Shown here one piece after another: positions 28,118 to 38,538 of a DNA stretch of 64,000 nucleotides; position 1 is the stretch's first letter, and each line of letters starts with the position of its first letter. Location: positions 43,614-107,613 of the forward strand of contig CACLVA010000001.1 in assembly GCA_902610315.1 (NCBI GenBank), in the 5' to 3' direction. This DNA is from an uncultured Pelagibacteraceae bacterium (GTDB taxonomy: Bacteria; Pseudomonadota; Alphaproteobacteria; Pelagibacterales; Pelagibacteraceae). The notes beneath the pieces were generated by a model. It did not search any database, was not told the origin of the DNA, and saw only the letters and a program-made list of their open reading frames with translations. A program made the position numbers and the translations under genes.

Positions 28118-28709
28118 TAATTATGTATCCATCCTTTTTACTTTGAATAAATGTGTCATCATTAAATGCATCTTTTATCTTTTTTCTTAATCTATAAATA
28201 TGCGTCTCAACTGTATGAGTTTCTAAATCCTCTCCGTATTTCCAAACTTTTTTCTGAAGCATATCAACCTTGACTGGTTTATTTTCATTTTTAAGAAATA
28301 TAATAGTATCAATTTCTCGTTCAGTCAGTTTAAGTTCATTATTAGTTTTTTTTAATATTCTTGAATTAATATCTAATATGTATTTGTTTATATTGATATT
28401 TGATTGAGCAGAGTAATTTTGTTGTATTAATCTCACGTTTAGTTGATCAATTAAATTAGAGATTTTTATTGGAAATTTTGTAATACAATAGACTTGTTTT
28501 TCATCAGTTTTGCTTTTCAATGAAGAAAAGTCTTTCTGATTTACAAGAATTATAGAATTCACTAAAAATTTTTTATCTTCACTGATTTTTTTAATCAAAT
28601 CTTTTTTTTCGGTGAAAGTATTGACGTCGTAATTAAAATAATCTTTGATTTCTATAAAAATTTTATCTAATTCTGGTATATTTAAAATATGCAACTTTTG
28701 CGAATGCAT
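28110..28709 (-). CDS. OmpR/PhoB-type winged-helix transcriptional regulator with degenerate receiver domain
   Basis: LTEREIDTIIFL...WKYGEDLETHTVETHIYRLRKKI...GYIINE; no obvious phospho-acceptor Asp in N-terminal half. Confidence 0.85.
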   Translation of the reverse strand: MHSQKLHILNIPELDKIFIEIKDYFNYDVNTFTEKKDLIKKISEDKKFLVNSIILVNQKDFSSLKSKTDEKQVYCITKFPIKISNLIDQLNVRLIQQNYSAQSNININKYILDINSRILKKTNNELKLTEREIDTIIFLKNENKPVKVDMLQKKVWKYGEDLETHTVETHIYRLRKKIKDAFNDDTFIQSKKDGYIINE

Positions 28710-28720
28710 TAAATTATATT

Positions 28721-29212
28721 ATGTTATTAAGATTAAAAAATAAAGGATACTTAATTGTTGATGAATTTAAGTTCAAATGCTCTGTTGGTAAAAAGGGGTT
28801 AAAATCAAAAAAAACAGAGGGAGATCATTGTACTCCAATTGGAATTTTTAAGATTGGTAAAGTTTACTATCGACCAGATAGAGTTAAGAAACCAAAAACA
28901 GTTTTAAAAACCAAAATAATTAAAAAAAATATGGGCTGGTGTGATGATCCGTATAGTAAAAATTATAATAAAGAAATTACTTTAAATAAAAAAAACAGAG
29001 GTGAAAAACTTTTTAGAAAAGACAGCATTTATGATATTTTGATAGTTATAGAATATAATACGAATAAAACAAAGCCATTTAAAGGAAGTGCAATTTTTAT
29101 TCATTTAACAAAAAATTATGGACTTACTAAAGGCTGCATAGCTTTAAAAAAGAACGATTTATTAATACTGTTAAAAATAATTAATAAAAAATCCAAAATT
29201 GAAATTAGTTAA
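28721..29212 (+). CDS. L,D-transpeptidase (YkuD family)
   Basis: TPIGIFKIGKVYYR; FIHLTKNYGLTKGCIALKKNDL (HX..GC catalytic motif). Confidence 0.85.
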   Translation: MLLRLKNKGYLIVDEFKFKCSVGKKGLKSKKTEGDHCTPIGIFKIGKVYYRPDRVKKPKTVLKTKIIKKNMGWCDDPYSKNYNKEITLNKKNRGEKLFRKDSIYDILIVIEYNTNKTKPFKGSAIFIHLTKNYGLTKGCIALKKNDLLILLKIINKKSKIEIS

Positions 29213-29850
29213 CTTCTGGCACCGAATATTTTTGAGCCTACTCTTATAAATGTTGATCCTTGTTCTATAGCCTCCATATAATCATCTGACATACCCATAC
29301 TTATATCTTTTAAATTTAATTTTTCGGATAATTCTCTCATTTTTATAAAATAAGGTTTAGAATCTTTTTCAAATGGAGGGATACTCATTAAGCCAATTAT
29401 ATTTAATTTAAATTCATCAACACATTTTTTATAAAAACTCTCTAAATTACTTATTTCAATACCCCCTTTTTGAGGTTCTTCACCAATATTAACTTGAATA
29501 AATATTTTAGGTTTAAAATTTTTTTTTATTTGCTCGTCTGCTAACTTATTTGCTAATTTAACATTATCTAGAGAATGTATATAATCAAATAAAGGTAACA
29601 CGAACTTAACTTTATTAGTTTGCAATTTACCTATTAAATGTAATTTGATCTTTGGAAAGTCTTGCTTAATACTTGTCCATTTCTCCATTGCCTCTTGTAC
29701 TTTGTTTTCACCAAAATCAGTGTGACCTTCATTAATAACAGGCAATATATGGCTAATTGGGAAAGTTTTAGTAACTGCAACTAATTTAACGTTTTTTTTA
29801 TCTAAAATTTCTTCCTTTATTAAATTCAAATTTTTTACTACGTTTTGCAT
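29209..29850 (-). CDS. yggS: YggS/PLPBP-family pyridoxal-phosphate homeostasis protein
   Basis: LVAVTKTFP, FGENKVQEAMEKW, HLIGKLQTNKVK, MGMSDDYMEAIEQGSTFIRVGSKIFG. Confidence 0.95.
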   Translation of the reverse strand: MQNVVKNLNLIKEEILDKKNVKLVAVTKTFPISHILPVINEGHTDFGENKVQEAMEKWTSIKQDFPKIKLHLIGKLQTNKVKFVLPLFDYIHSLDNVKLANKLADEQIKKNFKPKIFIQVNIGEEPQKGGIEISNLESFYKKCVDEFKLNIIGLMSIPPFEKDSKPYFIKMRELSEKLNLKDISMGMSDDYMEAIEQGSTFIRVGSKIFGARS

Positions 29851-30405
29851 ATGTTTAAATCTATTTACTATTATATAGACAAATTTAATAGAGAAGAAAT
29901 CTATAAGTTAAACAAATCAATAAATATTATATATAGAAATTATTCAAATAAATTTAATACGGAAGATCTTTTACAATTGGTGAATTTTTGTAAAAAACAC
30001 GGAAGAAAAGTTTATATAAGTAATAACTTGAAATTGGCTTTAAGATTTAATTTTGATGGGGTTTATATCCCTTCATTTAACAAATCATTAAAATATAGAA
30101 ATATTATCAAAAAAAATTTTGACATAATTGGGTCTGCACACAATGTTAAAGAAGTTTTAAATAAAGAATTACAAGGCTGCACTAAGATTTTTTTATGTCC
30201 AATATTTAGAACTAAAAAAAATAATAATCATCTGGGGGTTACCAAATTTAACTTAATTAAATTGAGCATAAAAAAAGATATTATTGCTCTTGGTGGAATA
30301 AACCAAAAAAATATGAATTATTTAAGAATGTGTAATGTAAAAGGTGTTGCGGGTATTTCTTGGATAAAAAAAAACGGCCCGAGTATAAATACTGGGCCGT
30401 TTTAA
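29851..30405 (+). CDS. Thiamine-phosphate-synthase (ThiE)-like protein, probably non-canonical
   Basis: TIM-barrel motifs IGSAHNVKEV, CPIFRTKKNNNHLG, IIALGGINQKN; ATG abuts the yggS start (CAT|ATG). Confidence 0.7.
   Translation: MFKSIYYYIDKFNREEIYKLNKSINIIYRNYSNKFNTEDLLQLVNFCKKHGRKVYISNNLKLALRFNFDGVYIPSFNKSLKYRNIIKKNFDIIGSAHNVKEVLNKELQGCTKIFLCPIFRTKKNNNHLGVTKFNLIKLSIKKDIIALGGINQKNMNYLRMCNVKGVAGISWIKKNGPSINTGPF
30371..30403. terminator. Strong bidirectional hairpin AAAACGGCCC-GAGTATAAATACT-GGGCCGTTTT
   Basis: 10-bp perfect outer stem plus inner AGTA/TACT; lies between two convergent genes and overlaps the end of the ThiE-like CDS. Confidence 0.85.
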
Positions 30406-30424
30406 ATTTCAATCTAAAACTAAA

Positions 30425-31507
30425 TTAGAACGCAAGTCCTAAAGCAATTTCAGTTATTTTTGAATCATCTGCGTCTTCATCCATATGAGGATTTTCGATC
30501 TCTATTTGATACGCTTTGATCGACATACCACCCATTGAATATGCAAATTGAATTGAATCAGTCTTCTGGTCTACATCTTGAGATGCTGCTTCTGACTGAG
30601 CATTGTACGTTTCAGTTGACTCTGAGTATGAAACTGAGAAATTGTCATTTACGTTAAACGCAATACCAATTTGCTCACCTTCAAAGATACCACCTGATGT
30701 TCTTAAAGTTTTCGCAGTTGTAGTACCTACTGTTTGAGTTTCTGAAACACCTGAATCTAAGTAAGATTCTGAGTAACCAATTGATACTGGACCAAATGAG
30801 TATTTAGCATACCAAACACCGTTGAACTCGTCTTGAACAGCGTCTTGAGTTGTACCATTAGTTTTTGTTGGGTTCTCTCTTTCAGCACCGTATACACCGA
30901 TCTTAAGAGCGTCGTAACTAATTGTTACACCAGCTTCTTGACCAGTACCGTATGTACCTTCACCTGGAACACCACCGTCACCTGTTTCAGTGTCGTTTGC
31001 ATCAGACGCGTAACCTAAGTCAAACGTAATTGATGCTCCACCAAGATCAAATGTTGGAGATGTGTATGTGATGTGGTTATTATCCATAAAGTCACCAACT
31101 TTGTTTGCAGGCATTAAGTTTCCAGATGGATCTGAAAGCTGCTCGTAAGCTGTTGGAACTTCTTCGTCGTATTTGTAGTGAGCTGCACCACTGTGGTTAC
31201 CCATTAAGAATGAACCAAATGATGGTGTTGCAACTGAAATGTAACCAGATGTTAAGTCAGTTTGGCTATCATTTGTAGCTGTGAAAACAGTAAATGTTGT
31301 ACCGTTATCAAGTTCACCTGAACCTTTAAAAGCAACGTCTTTGTCAGTACCAATACCTCTTGAAGATGTGTTGCTTCCACTTGCTGCTGTACCACTTTTC
31401 AATGTGATGTTTGCACCACCTGTAACAGTTAGTTCACCAGCTTGAGCTGATACTGCAACTAACGAACCCGCTAGTGCTGTAAGCCCAATTTTTTTAAATT
31501 TATTCAT
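30425..31507 (-). CDS. Gram-negative porin (outer membrane beta-barrel); start corrected from 31534
   Basis: MNKFKKIGLTALAGSLVAVSAQAGELTVTGGANITLKSG signal peptide; AAAAAGGAG Shine-Dalgarno just upstream of 31507; barrel-like strands to C-terminal F. Confidence 0.93.
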   Translation of the reverse strand: MNKFKKIGLTALAGSLVAVSAQAGELTVTGGANITLKSGTAASGSNTSSRGIGTDKDVAFKGSGELDNGTTFTVFTATNDSQTDLTSGYISVATPSFGSFLMGNHSGAAHYKYDEEVPTAYEQLSDPSGNLMPANKVGDFMDNNHITYTSPTFDLGGASITFDLGYASDANDTETGDGGVPGEGTYGTGQEAGVTISYDALKIGVYGAERENPTKTNGTTQDAVQDEFNGVWYAKYSFGPVSIGYSESYLDSGVSETQTVGTTTAKTLRTSGGIFEGEQIGIAFNVNDNFSVSYSESTETYNAQSEAASQDVDQKTDSIQFAYSMGGMSIKAYQIEIENPHMDEDADDSKITEIALGLAF

Positions 31508-31696
31508 AAAGTACTCCTTTTTATTTGTATTCATATGAATGAAAGCTTTTTATCAAAATATTAGCTTAAAACGCTCAGAATCATTAAGAAATAGCTATTT
31601 TTAATTAATGTGTGATAAATAAGTCACAATAAAAACATTGGATTTTAGCGTATTTTACTATATTTCATGAGTTTTATATCATTAACCATTTTTTGT

Positions 31697-32269
31697 ATGA
31701 TTAGATTTAAGTTTTTAAATGCAATTCTCGCTCTGCTTATTTTTTTCAGCTTTAATTCTTGCGGTATTTATAAAAGATCTGATGTCAAAGATAATCCTGT
31801 AAATATTAATGAAAGAGTTAGAAAAAATATTCAAGAAGGTAGAGGGGTAAGGTTTGGAAAAGGGGCAACACGAGGTGGTGACTTTGATTTTGCATCTTCA
31901 AACCCATTGTGGAGAGCATCAATAGAGATATTTGATTTTGTTCCTTTGACGAACGCAAGCTATTCTGGAGGAATACTTATTACAGATTGGTTTTCAGCTG
32001 AAAATAAAAACCCAGAAAGCACTAGAGATTTAAAAATAACTGTTAAATTTTTAACTAATGAAATTAGAGCTGATGCAGTAGATGTTACTGTGTTTGAAAA
32101 AATTTGTAAAAATTCGAATTGCAAAACAAATAAAGTTCAGTCAAAACTTGAGAAAGAAATTAAACTTGCGATTTTAAAAAAAGCAGCAATCATGGAAAAA
32201 GACGGATTTCAAAAATATTACGAAAAAGAAGGTAAAAATAAAGCCGGAATACTCGAAAGAAAAGAATAG
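31697..32269 (+). CDS. DUF3576-like lipoprotein; start probably MIRFKFLN (31697), listed start 31667
   Basis: [10 protein letters not shown] lipobox; [26 protein letters not shown]. Confidence 0.8.
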   Translation: MIRFKFLNAILALLIFFSFNSCGIYKRSDVKDNPVNINERVRKNIQEGRGVRFGKGATRGGDFDFASSNPLWRASIEIFDFVPLTNASYSGGILITDWFSAENKNPESTRDLKITVKFLTNEIRADAVDVTVFEKICKNSNCKTNKVQSKLEKEIKLAILKKAAIMEKDGFQKYYEKEGKNKAGILERKE

Positions 32270-32292
32270 CAATTTTTATTTTAAAAAGTTTT

Positions 32293-34836
32293 GTGGAACG
32301 ATATAATTTTAAAACAGTTGAAGAAAAGTGGCAAAAATTTTGGCAAAAAAATAAAAGTTTTAAAACAGAACTAGATAAAAAAAAGAAAAAATTTTATTGC
32401 CTTGAGATGTTTCCCTACCCATCTGGCAAGATACATATGGGGCACGTGAGAAATTATACAATAGGTGATGTACTGGCCAGATATAAGGCACTTCAAAATT
32501 ATAATGTGCTTCATCCGATGGGTTGGGATTCTTTTGGAATGCCAGCAGAAAATGCAGCAAGAGAAAATAACTTAGATCCAAAGGACTGGACAGAAAAAAA
32601 TATTTCTGTCATGAAAACTCAATTAAAAAAATTAGGTTTATCCATAGACTGGGATCGAGAAATTTCAACGTGTTCACCGGAGTACTATAAACATCAACAA
32701 TTATTTTTTTTGGAACTCTTTAATAAAGGGTTAATTTATAAAAAAGAAAACTATGTTAATTGGGATCCAATTGAGCAAACTGTTTTAGCGAATGAACAAG
32801 TCATTGATGGTAAAGGATGGCGTTCTGGAGCAACAGTTGAGAGAAAAAAATTAAGCCAATGGTTTTTTAAAATCTCTCAATTTTCTGACGAGCTTTTAAC
32901 TGGTTTAGATGATTTGGATAAATGGCCAAATAAAGTTAAAGTTATGCAAAAGAATTGGATAGGGAAATCTTTTGGCTGTGAAATAGATTTTAAAATTGAG
33001 GGAAACTCCTCTGTAGATAAAATAAAATGCTTTACCACAAGACCAGATACGTTATTTGGGTTCTCTTTTCTGGCAGTATCAGCTGATCATCCTATCTCAA
33101 AGTTTTATGAAAAAGATAAAGAATTTCAAAAATTTAAACAACTGTGTTCAAAAACAGGAACCACGGAAGAGTCAATCGCGCAAGCTGAAAAAATTGGCTT
33201 TAAGACAAATCTTATAGCTATAAATCCTTTTGATGAAAATTCCAAAGTTCCAGTTTATTTTGCAAATTTTGTATTGATGGATTACGGTTTTGGTGCAGTA
33301 TTTGGTTGCCCAGCTCATGATCAAAGAGATTTTGAATTCGCAAAAAAATATAATTTACCTATTAATACTGTCGTAAAACCTAAAGATTTTAAAGGTGATT
33401 TTAAAGTTAAAGAAGAAGCTTATGTTGGAGATGGTGTGATGATCAATTCCTCCTTTTTAAACAAACTTAACACACCAAATGAAGCAATCTCTAAGGCTAT
33501 CGAGGAAATTGAAAATAGAAAAATTGGTAAAAAAAAAATTAATTTTAGACTAAAAGATTGGGGTATTTCTAGACAAAGATACTGGGGGTGTCCAATTCCA
33601 ATAGCCTACAATGATGATGGAACTTATATAGCTGTACCTAAAGAACAGTTACCAATTACATTGCCAGAAAATATTAATTTAAATACAAAAGGTAATCCAC
33701 TAGATCATCAAGAAAACTGGAGAAAAATAACGATTAATGGAAAAAAATACAAACTTGAAACTGATACTCTCGATACATTTGTTGACTCATCTTGGTATTA
33801 TCTTCGTTTTTGTTCACCTGCTAATATAGAGTATGGATACAACTTAGATGAAATTAAATATTGGATGCCTGTAGATCAATATATTGGTGGCGTAGAGCAT
33901 GCAATATTACACTTATTATATTCAAGATTTTTTATGTTGGCACTTAAACATAAAAATAAAGAATTTATCTCTAAAGAGCCATTTGATGGATTGTTTACTC
34001 AAGGGATGGTTTGTCATGAAACATACAAAGACGATAAAAACAACTGGTTAAACCCAAATGAAGTATTTTCTGAAGATGGAAAAAATTTTTTTAAAATCAA
34101 CAATAGAAAAGAGAGAGTTGTTGTTGGCCCATCAGAGTCTATGTCTAAATCAAAAAAAAACGTGATTGACCCAGAAAAAATAATTGATTCCTATGGCGCA
34201 GATGCTGTTAGACTTTTTATTTTATCTGATAGCCCTCCTGAAAAAGATATTCAGTGGTCAGAACAAGGAATGGTAGCTTCATACAAATTTATTAGTAAGT
34301 TTTGGTTGCTTCATAAAAAAATAATTGAAAAATTAAAAGCAAATGGAAAAAGCACAGATAACGAAGATTTAAATATATTTACAAATAAGTTAATAAAGAA
34401 AATTTCGATGAATCTTGAAAAATTTAATTATAATGTAATTATTGCAAACATTTATGAAACTTATAATTTTCTTATAAAAGAAGTAGAAAAAAATTATAAG
34501 TCAGAAGTACTTAAAGAGAATTATTTAAAAATTCTTACATTGATGATGCCGGTTATTCCTCATATAATTTCTGAAGCTGTTAAAGATTTAAAATACGATC
34601 AAAAACTTAATTGGCCCGAGGCAGAAGAGAAGTATTTACAAGAGAAATATGTAAACATTGTTGTTCAAATAAATGGTAAGAAAAAAACTTTAGTTAAGGT
34701 TGAAAAAAATCTACCAGATAAAGAAGTTATCAACAAAATAAGAGAAGACGAAAAAATATCAAATATTTTAAGTGATAAAAATCTTTTAAAGCATATTATA
34801 GTTAAAAATAGATTAGTGAACTTTATAATTAAATGA
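32293..34836 (+). CDS. leuS: Leucyl-tRNA synthetase (GTG start)
   Basis: [37 protein letters not shown]. Confidence 0.98.
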   Translation: MERYNFKTVEEKWQKFWQKNKSFKTELDKKKKKFYCLEMFPYPSGKIHMGHVRNYTIGDVLARYKALQNYNVLHPMGWDSFGMPAENAARENNLDPKDWTEKNISVMKTQLKKLGLSIDWDREISTCSPEYYKHQQLFFLELFNKGLIYKKENYVNWDPIEQTVLANEQVIDGKGWRSGATVERKKLSQWFFKISQFSDELLTGLDDLDKWPNKVKVMQKNWIGKSFGCEIDFKIEGNSSVDKIKCFTTRPDTLFGFSFLAVSADHPISKFYEKDKEFQKFKQLCSKTGTTEESIAQAEKIGFKTNLIAINPFDENSKVPVYFANFVLMDYGFGAVFGCPAHDQRDFEFAKKYNLPINTVVKPKDFKGDFKVKEEAYVGDGVMINSSFLNKLNTPNEAISKAIEEIENRKIGKKKINFRLKDWGISRQRYWGCPIPIAYNDDGTYIAVPKEQLPITLPENINLNTKGNPLDHQENWRKITINGKKYKLETDTLDTFVDSSWYYLRFCSPANIEYGYNLDEIKYWMPVDQYIGGVEHAILHLLYSRFFMLALKHKNKEFISKEPFDGLFTQGMVCHETYKDDKNNWLNPNEVFSEDGKNFFKINNRKERVVVGPSESMSKSKKNVIDPEKIIDSYGADAVRLFILSDSPPEKDIQWSEQGMVASYKFISKFWLLHKKIIEKLKANGKSTDNEDLNIFTNKLIKKISMNLEKFNYNVIIANIYETYNFLIKEVEKNYKSEVLKENYLKILTLMMPVIPHIISEAVKDLKYDQKLNWPEAEEKYLQEKYVNIVVQINGKKKTLVKVEKNLPDKEVINKIREDEKISNILSDKNLLKHIIVKNRLVNFIIK

Positions 34837-35288
34837 AAAAAATATTTTTAGTTTTAGTTATTATATTTTTGAATGGTTGTGGTTATACACCCTTATATTC
34901 TTCAAAAGAAAGTAATTATAAAGTTATTAGCTTTAAAAAAAATTTAAATAACAGCCTGACCAATTATATTCAAAACAGTATAGAAGTGCTTTCAAATGAA
35001 AATGCAGTCAAAAGTTTAAAAATAAGTTTGGAATATAATGAAAATATTTCAATAATATTAAAAGACTCAAAAGGTGACCCTACAAAAAATAGGTTAAATG
35101 TAGTCATTGATTTATCTCTTTTTAATAACAGTGATAATTTAATTATATCAAAAAAATTTTCAGAAAGTTTTGAGTATAATATTGATGACAACAAGTTTAA
35201 TTTAAAACAATACGAAAAAAATATAAAATTAAATCTTGTGGAAGATATTACTCAACAAATTTTAGTATTTTTAGCAAGTGTGAAATGA
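34833..35288 (+). CDS. lptE: LPS-assembly lipoprotein LptE
   Basis: [15 protein letters not shown] lipobox; between leuS and holA. Confidence 0.85.
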   Translation: MKKIFLVLVIIFLNGCGYTPLYSSKESNYKVISFKKNLNNSLTNYIQNSIEVLSNENAVKSLKISLEYNENISIILKDSKGDPTKNRLNVVIDLSLFNNSDNLIISKKFSESFEYNIDDNKFNLKQYEKNIKLNLVEDITQQILVFLASVK

Positions 35289-36283
35289 TTTTAAAATCGT
35301 TTGAATTAGATAAAATAAATTTTTCCAAATTTAAACTATTTGTTCTTTATGGTGAAAACGAGGGTTTAAAAAAAGAAATAATTTCTAAAATTAAAAGGAA
35401 TTACAACAACAAAGAAATTATATACGAAGAAGAACAAATTTTAAAAAATAAAGACCTTTTTTTTTCTGAAATAAAAAATAAATCATTATTTGACGAAAAT
35501 AAGACTTTCATTATTGAAAGAAGTTCTGAAAAAATTTCAGAAATAGTTATGGACTTGGACCAAAATTTTTTAGATGACATAATAATTTTAAACTGTGGTG
35601 TACTTGACAAAAAATCAAAGCTAAGAAATTTTATTGAAAAATCTGATAATGCTGGAATCATACCAACGTATAAGGATAACTCTCAATCATTAATTAATAT
35701 TGCTAAAGAATTTTTTTTAAAAAACAAAATTAGTGTTTCATATGAAACATTAAATTTATTAGTTAACAGATGTAGCGGAGATAGAGGTAATCTAAAAAAT
35801 GAGTTAGAGAAAGTTTCGAATTATTTATGTGATAAAAAAGTTTTATCAATGAAAGAAATTTCTACTCTAACAAATTTAGCAGAAAATTACAGCGCATCAG
35901 AATTAGTTGATGCGTCTCTAAGTAAAAATTTAAAAAAAACACAAGAAATTTTAAACGAAAATAATTATGCCAATGAGGATATATTTTTTATTTTAAGAGT
36001 ATTTTTACAAAAAGCAAAAAAGATTCTCAGCCTCTTAGAAAAAATAGAAAATAAAAGTGATATAGAAAAGGTGATTTCTGAACATAGACCACCGATATTT
36101 TGGAAAGATAAACCAGTAATAAAAAAACAGTTAGAATTATGGTCATATAAAAAAATGTCCAATCTAATTCAAAAATTGAACCATATAGAGATAACAATTA
36201 AAAAAAATAATACATTGAGCATTATATTAATGAAAAATTTTATTTACGAAATGTTAGATCAGAAAATTAGTAGTTCTTCTTAA
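35285..36283 (+). CDS. holA: DNA polymerase III delta subunit
   Basis: FVLYGENEGLKKEIISKI; GDRGNLKNELEK. Confidence 0.92.
   Translation: MILKSFELDKINFSKFKLFVLYGENEGLKKEIISKIKRNYNNKEIIYEEEQILKNKDLFFSEIKNKSLFDENKTFIIERSSEKISEIVMDLDQNFLDDIIILNCGVLDKKSKLRNFIEKSDNAGIIPTYKDNSQSLINIAKEFFLKNKISVSYETLNLLVNRCSGDRGNLKNELEKVSNYLCDKKVLSMKEISTLTNLAENYSASELVDASLSKNLKKTQEILNENNYANEDIFFILRVFLQKAKKILSLLEKIENKSDIEKVISEHRPPIFWKDKPVIKKQLELWSYKKMSNLIQKLNHIEITIKKNNTLSIILMKNFIYEMLDQKISSSS
35734..35749. promoter_or_regulatory. parS-like palindrome TGTTTCATATGAAACA (degenerate centre) inside holA
   Basis: Perfect 16-bp palindrome, 14/16 to TGTTTCACGTGAAACA. Confidence 0.45.
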
Positions 36284-37109
36284 CGGACTCTATTATCCGA
36301 TTTAATTGATCCAACTCTTTATAGTTAAAAATAATTGAACCTTTATTATTTTTTTTATTTTTTATCTCAACATTCATTCCTATTTTTTCCATAAGATTTT
36401 GTTCTAAAATTCTTATGTTTGGATCTTTGTTTTTCATAAGTTTCTTACTTGGAGTTTTATACGCTCTAACAAGACTTTCTGTTTGTCTCACTGATAATTT
36501 TTTTGATATGATTTTTTTTGAAATTAATTGACAATTCTCAAGACCTACTAAAATTTTAGCATGTCCAGGGGAAATTTTATTTTCCTTAACAAATTCAATT
36601 ACCTCATCGGGCAAACTAAGAAGTCTTAGTGAATTAGTTATATGGCTTCTGCTTTTTCCTATAAATTTAGCAACTTGTTCTTGATCATAAGAAAATTCAT
36701 CTATTAATCTTTTATAACCTTCAGCTTCCTCAATAGCATTTAAGTCGTGCCTTTGCACATTTTCAACTATTCCAAATTCTAAAGCTTTTTTATCGTCTGC
36801 TTCTATAACGACAATAGGCACTTCATGTAATCCTGCCTTCTGAGCAGCAAGCCATCTTCTTTCACCAGCAATAATTTCGTATTTACTATTTCCATTAGAA
36901 TCTCTAACAATTATTGGCTGAATAATCCCTCTTGATTTTATAGATTCAGATAATTCATTTAAGCTTGTTTCATCAAACTTTTTTCTTGGTTGATATTTAT
37001 TTCTTGTAAGATCACTTATACTAGCTTTAGTGTTTGAGGATACCTTTCCCTCACCGATTAAAGATGAAAGGCCTCTGCCAAGTCCTTTTTTATTTTTAAA
37101 GTTAATCAT
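36267..37109 (-). CDS. parB: Chromosome partitioning protein ParB
   Basis: GLGRGLSSLIGEG; RNKYQPRKKFDE; YEIIAGERRWLAAQKAG. Confidence 0.98.
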   Translation of the reverse strand: MINFKNKKGLGRGLSSLIGEGKVSSNTKASISDLTRNKYQPRKKFDETSLNELSESIKSRGIIQPIIVRDSNGNSKYEIIAGERRWLAAQKAGLHEVPIVVIEADDKKALEFGIVENVQRHDLNAIEEAEGYKRLIDEFSYDQEQVAKFIGKSRSHITNSLRLLSLPDEVIEFVKENKISPGHAKILVGLENCQLISKKIISKKLSVRQTESLVRAYKTPSKKLMKNKDPNIRILEQNLMEKIGMNVEIKNKKNNKGSIIFNYKELDQLNRIIESVKKNY

Positions 37110-37906
37110 GCTGCTGTTTCAAAACTTTCTTCCTGAGCTAAAAACTCCTCTGTAAAATTAATATATGACTTGCTGCCTGGACAAGTTTTGTCATAAAATA
37201 TAACAGGCATACCGTGTGAAGGTGCTTCAGATAATCTAACATTTCTTGGTACAACATTTTTGTAAACTTTTTCTTTAAAAAAATTTCTTGCTTCAGTTTC
37301 AACTTCGCCGGAAAGCTTGTTTCTCTTATCATACATAGTCAAGAGTATTCCTCTAATCGTAAGTTCTTGATTTAATCCCACTTTAATTCTATCGATAGTT
37401 TTGATCAGTTGAGTTATACCCTCCAAAGCAAAGAATTCTGTTTGAAGAGGTACTAATAGAGAGTGAGAAGCTACTAAGGCCATGACAGTTAACAAACTAA
37501 GAGATGGAGGGCAGTCTATTAGCACATAATCATATGAGGCTCTAGAATCATTTAAATATGAGGTCAATTTCTCCTTTAGAATATAAGCTCTACGACCATC
37601 ATCTGCTGTTTCTACCTCTAATCCAGATAAATCTACATTTGAAGTGATTATATCCAGGTTAGAAAAATTAGTTTTAGTAACTGCCTCATTAATTTTTTTT
37701 TTTCCAACCAATACTTGATAAATTGAATTAGATGTTTGATCTATATTTGATAAACCTAAACCTGTTGTAGCATTTCCTTGGGGATCTAAATCAATTACCA
37801 AAACTTTTTTATTATTCAAAGAAAGTCCTGCCGCTAAATTTATTACAGTTGTTGTTTTGCCAACCCCACCCTTTTGATTTATTATTGATATGATTTTTTC
37901 TTTCAT
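37106..37906 (-). CDS. parA: Chromosome partitioning ATPase ParA
   Basis: IISIINQKGGVGKTTTVINLAAGL; VLVIDLDPQGNATTGLG. Confidence 0.98.
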   Translation of the reverse strand: MKEKIISIINQKGGVGKTTTVINLAAGLSLNNKKVLVIDLDPQGNATTGLGLSNIDQTSNSIYQVLVGKKKINEAVTKTNFSNLDIITSNVDLSGLEVETADDGRRAYILKEKLTSYLNDSRASYDYVLIDCPPSLSLLTVMALVASHSLLVPLQTEFFALEGITQLIKTIDRIKVGLNQELTIRGILLTMYDKRNKLSGEVETEARNFFKEKVYKNVVPRNVRLSEAPSHGMPVIFYDKTCPGSKSYINFTEEFLAQEESFETAA

Positions 37907-38538
37907 GTTCTTCTTAAATTATTTATTTTTACAATAACTGAATTTACGTCTGTTAAACTTTTTATAATTTCATAATCAAACTTCCATAATTTTAAACATT
38001 CATTAATGTTGTCTCTGCCACTTTTTCCTAAAAATAAAATCAATCTGTTATAATGAGTAAAATTTTTGTTCATTAATTCTAATATTGTTTGAAGTGGTTT
38101 AAATGCCCTAGCCACTATTATGTCCGCCTCTAATTCCCTCTGTTCAAAAATATTTTTTTGCTTTACTTCAGCATTTAATTCGAAGTGCTTGATCATTTTT
38201 CTTAAAAAATTACTTTTCTTTTGACTTTTCTCATAAAGTTCAAATTTTATTTTTGATCCCTTTTTTTTAAATATAATTGCTAAAACTACTCCTGGAAGGC
38301 CAGAACCAGACCCTATATCTAAGCAAGTTTTAGTATTTTTATCAATAATATCAACTATTTGAGCTGAGTCTATTATATGTCTTTTTATTGAGTCTTTCTC
38401 AGTTGATTTGCTGATTAAGTTTATTTTTTTGTTTTCAGTCAATAATAATGATCTGAACTCCTCTAAGGCAGGAAATGTTTCACGTGAAACGTTTAATGTT
38501 TCTAATTGAGAATATTTTTTAAGATTTGATTCGATCAA
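37903..38538 (-). CDS. rsmG: 16S rRNA (guanine527-N7)-methyltransferase
   Basis: [10 protein letters not shown]...[26 protein letters not shown]. Confidence 0.96.
   Translation of the reverse strand: MIESNLKKYSQLETLNVSRETFPALEEFRSLLLTENKKINLISKSTEKDSIKRHIIDSAQIVDIIDKNTKTCLDIGSGSGLPGVVLAIIFKKKGSKIKFELYEKSQKKSNFLRKMIKHFELNAEVKQKNIFEQRELEADIIVARAFKPLQTILELMNKNFTHYNRLILFLGKSGRDNINECLKLWKFDYEIIKSLTDVNSVIVKINNLRRT
38476..38491. promoter_or_regulatory. parS: parS centromere site TGTTTCACGTGAAACG inside rsmG
   Basis: 15/16 to consensus TGTTTCACGTGAAACA with perfect 14-bp palindrome GTTTCACGTGAAAC; encodes NVSRETF in rsmG. Confidence 0.93.

Noticed and set aside
30833-31018. 61-aa Cys/Val-rich ORF antisense to the porin
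   Set aside because: Low-complexity translation arising from biased porin codons; no independent support
32441-32460. GGCACGTGAGAAATT in leuS as a third parS
   Set aside because: Only the CACGTGA core matches; flanks do not form the parS palindrome
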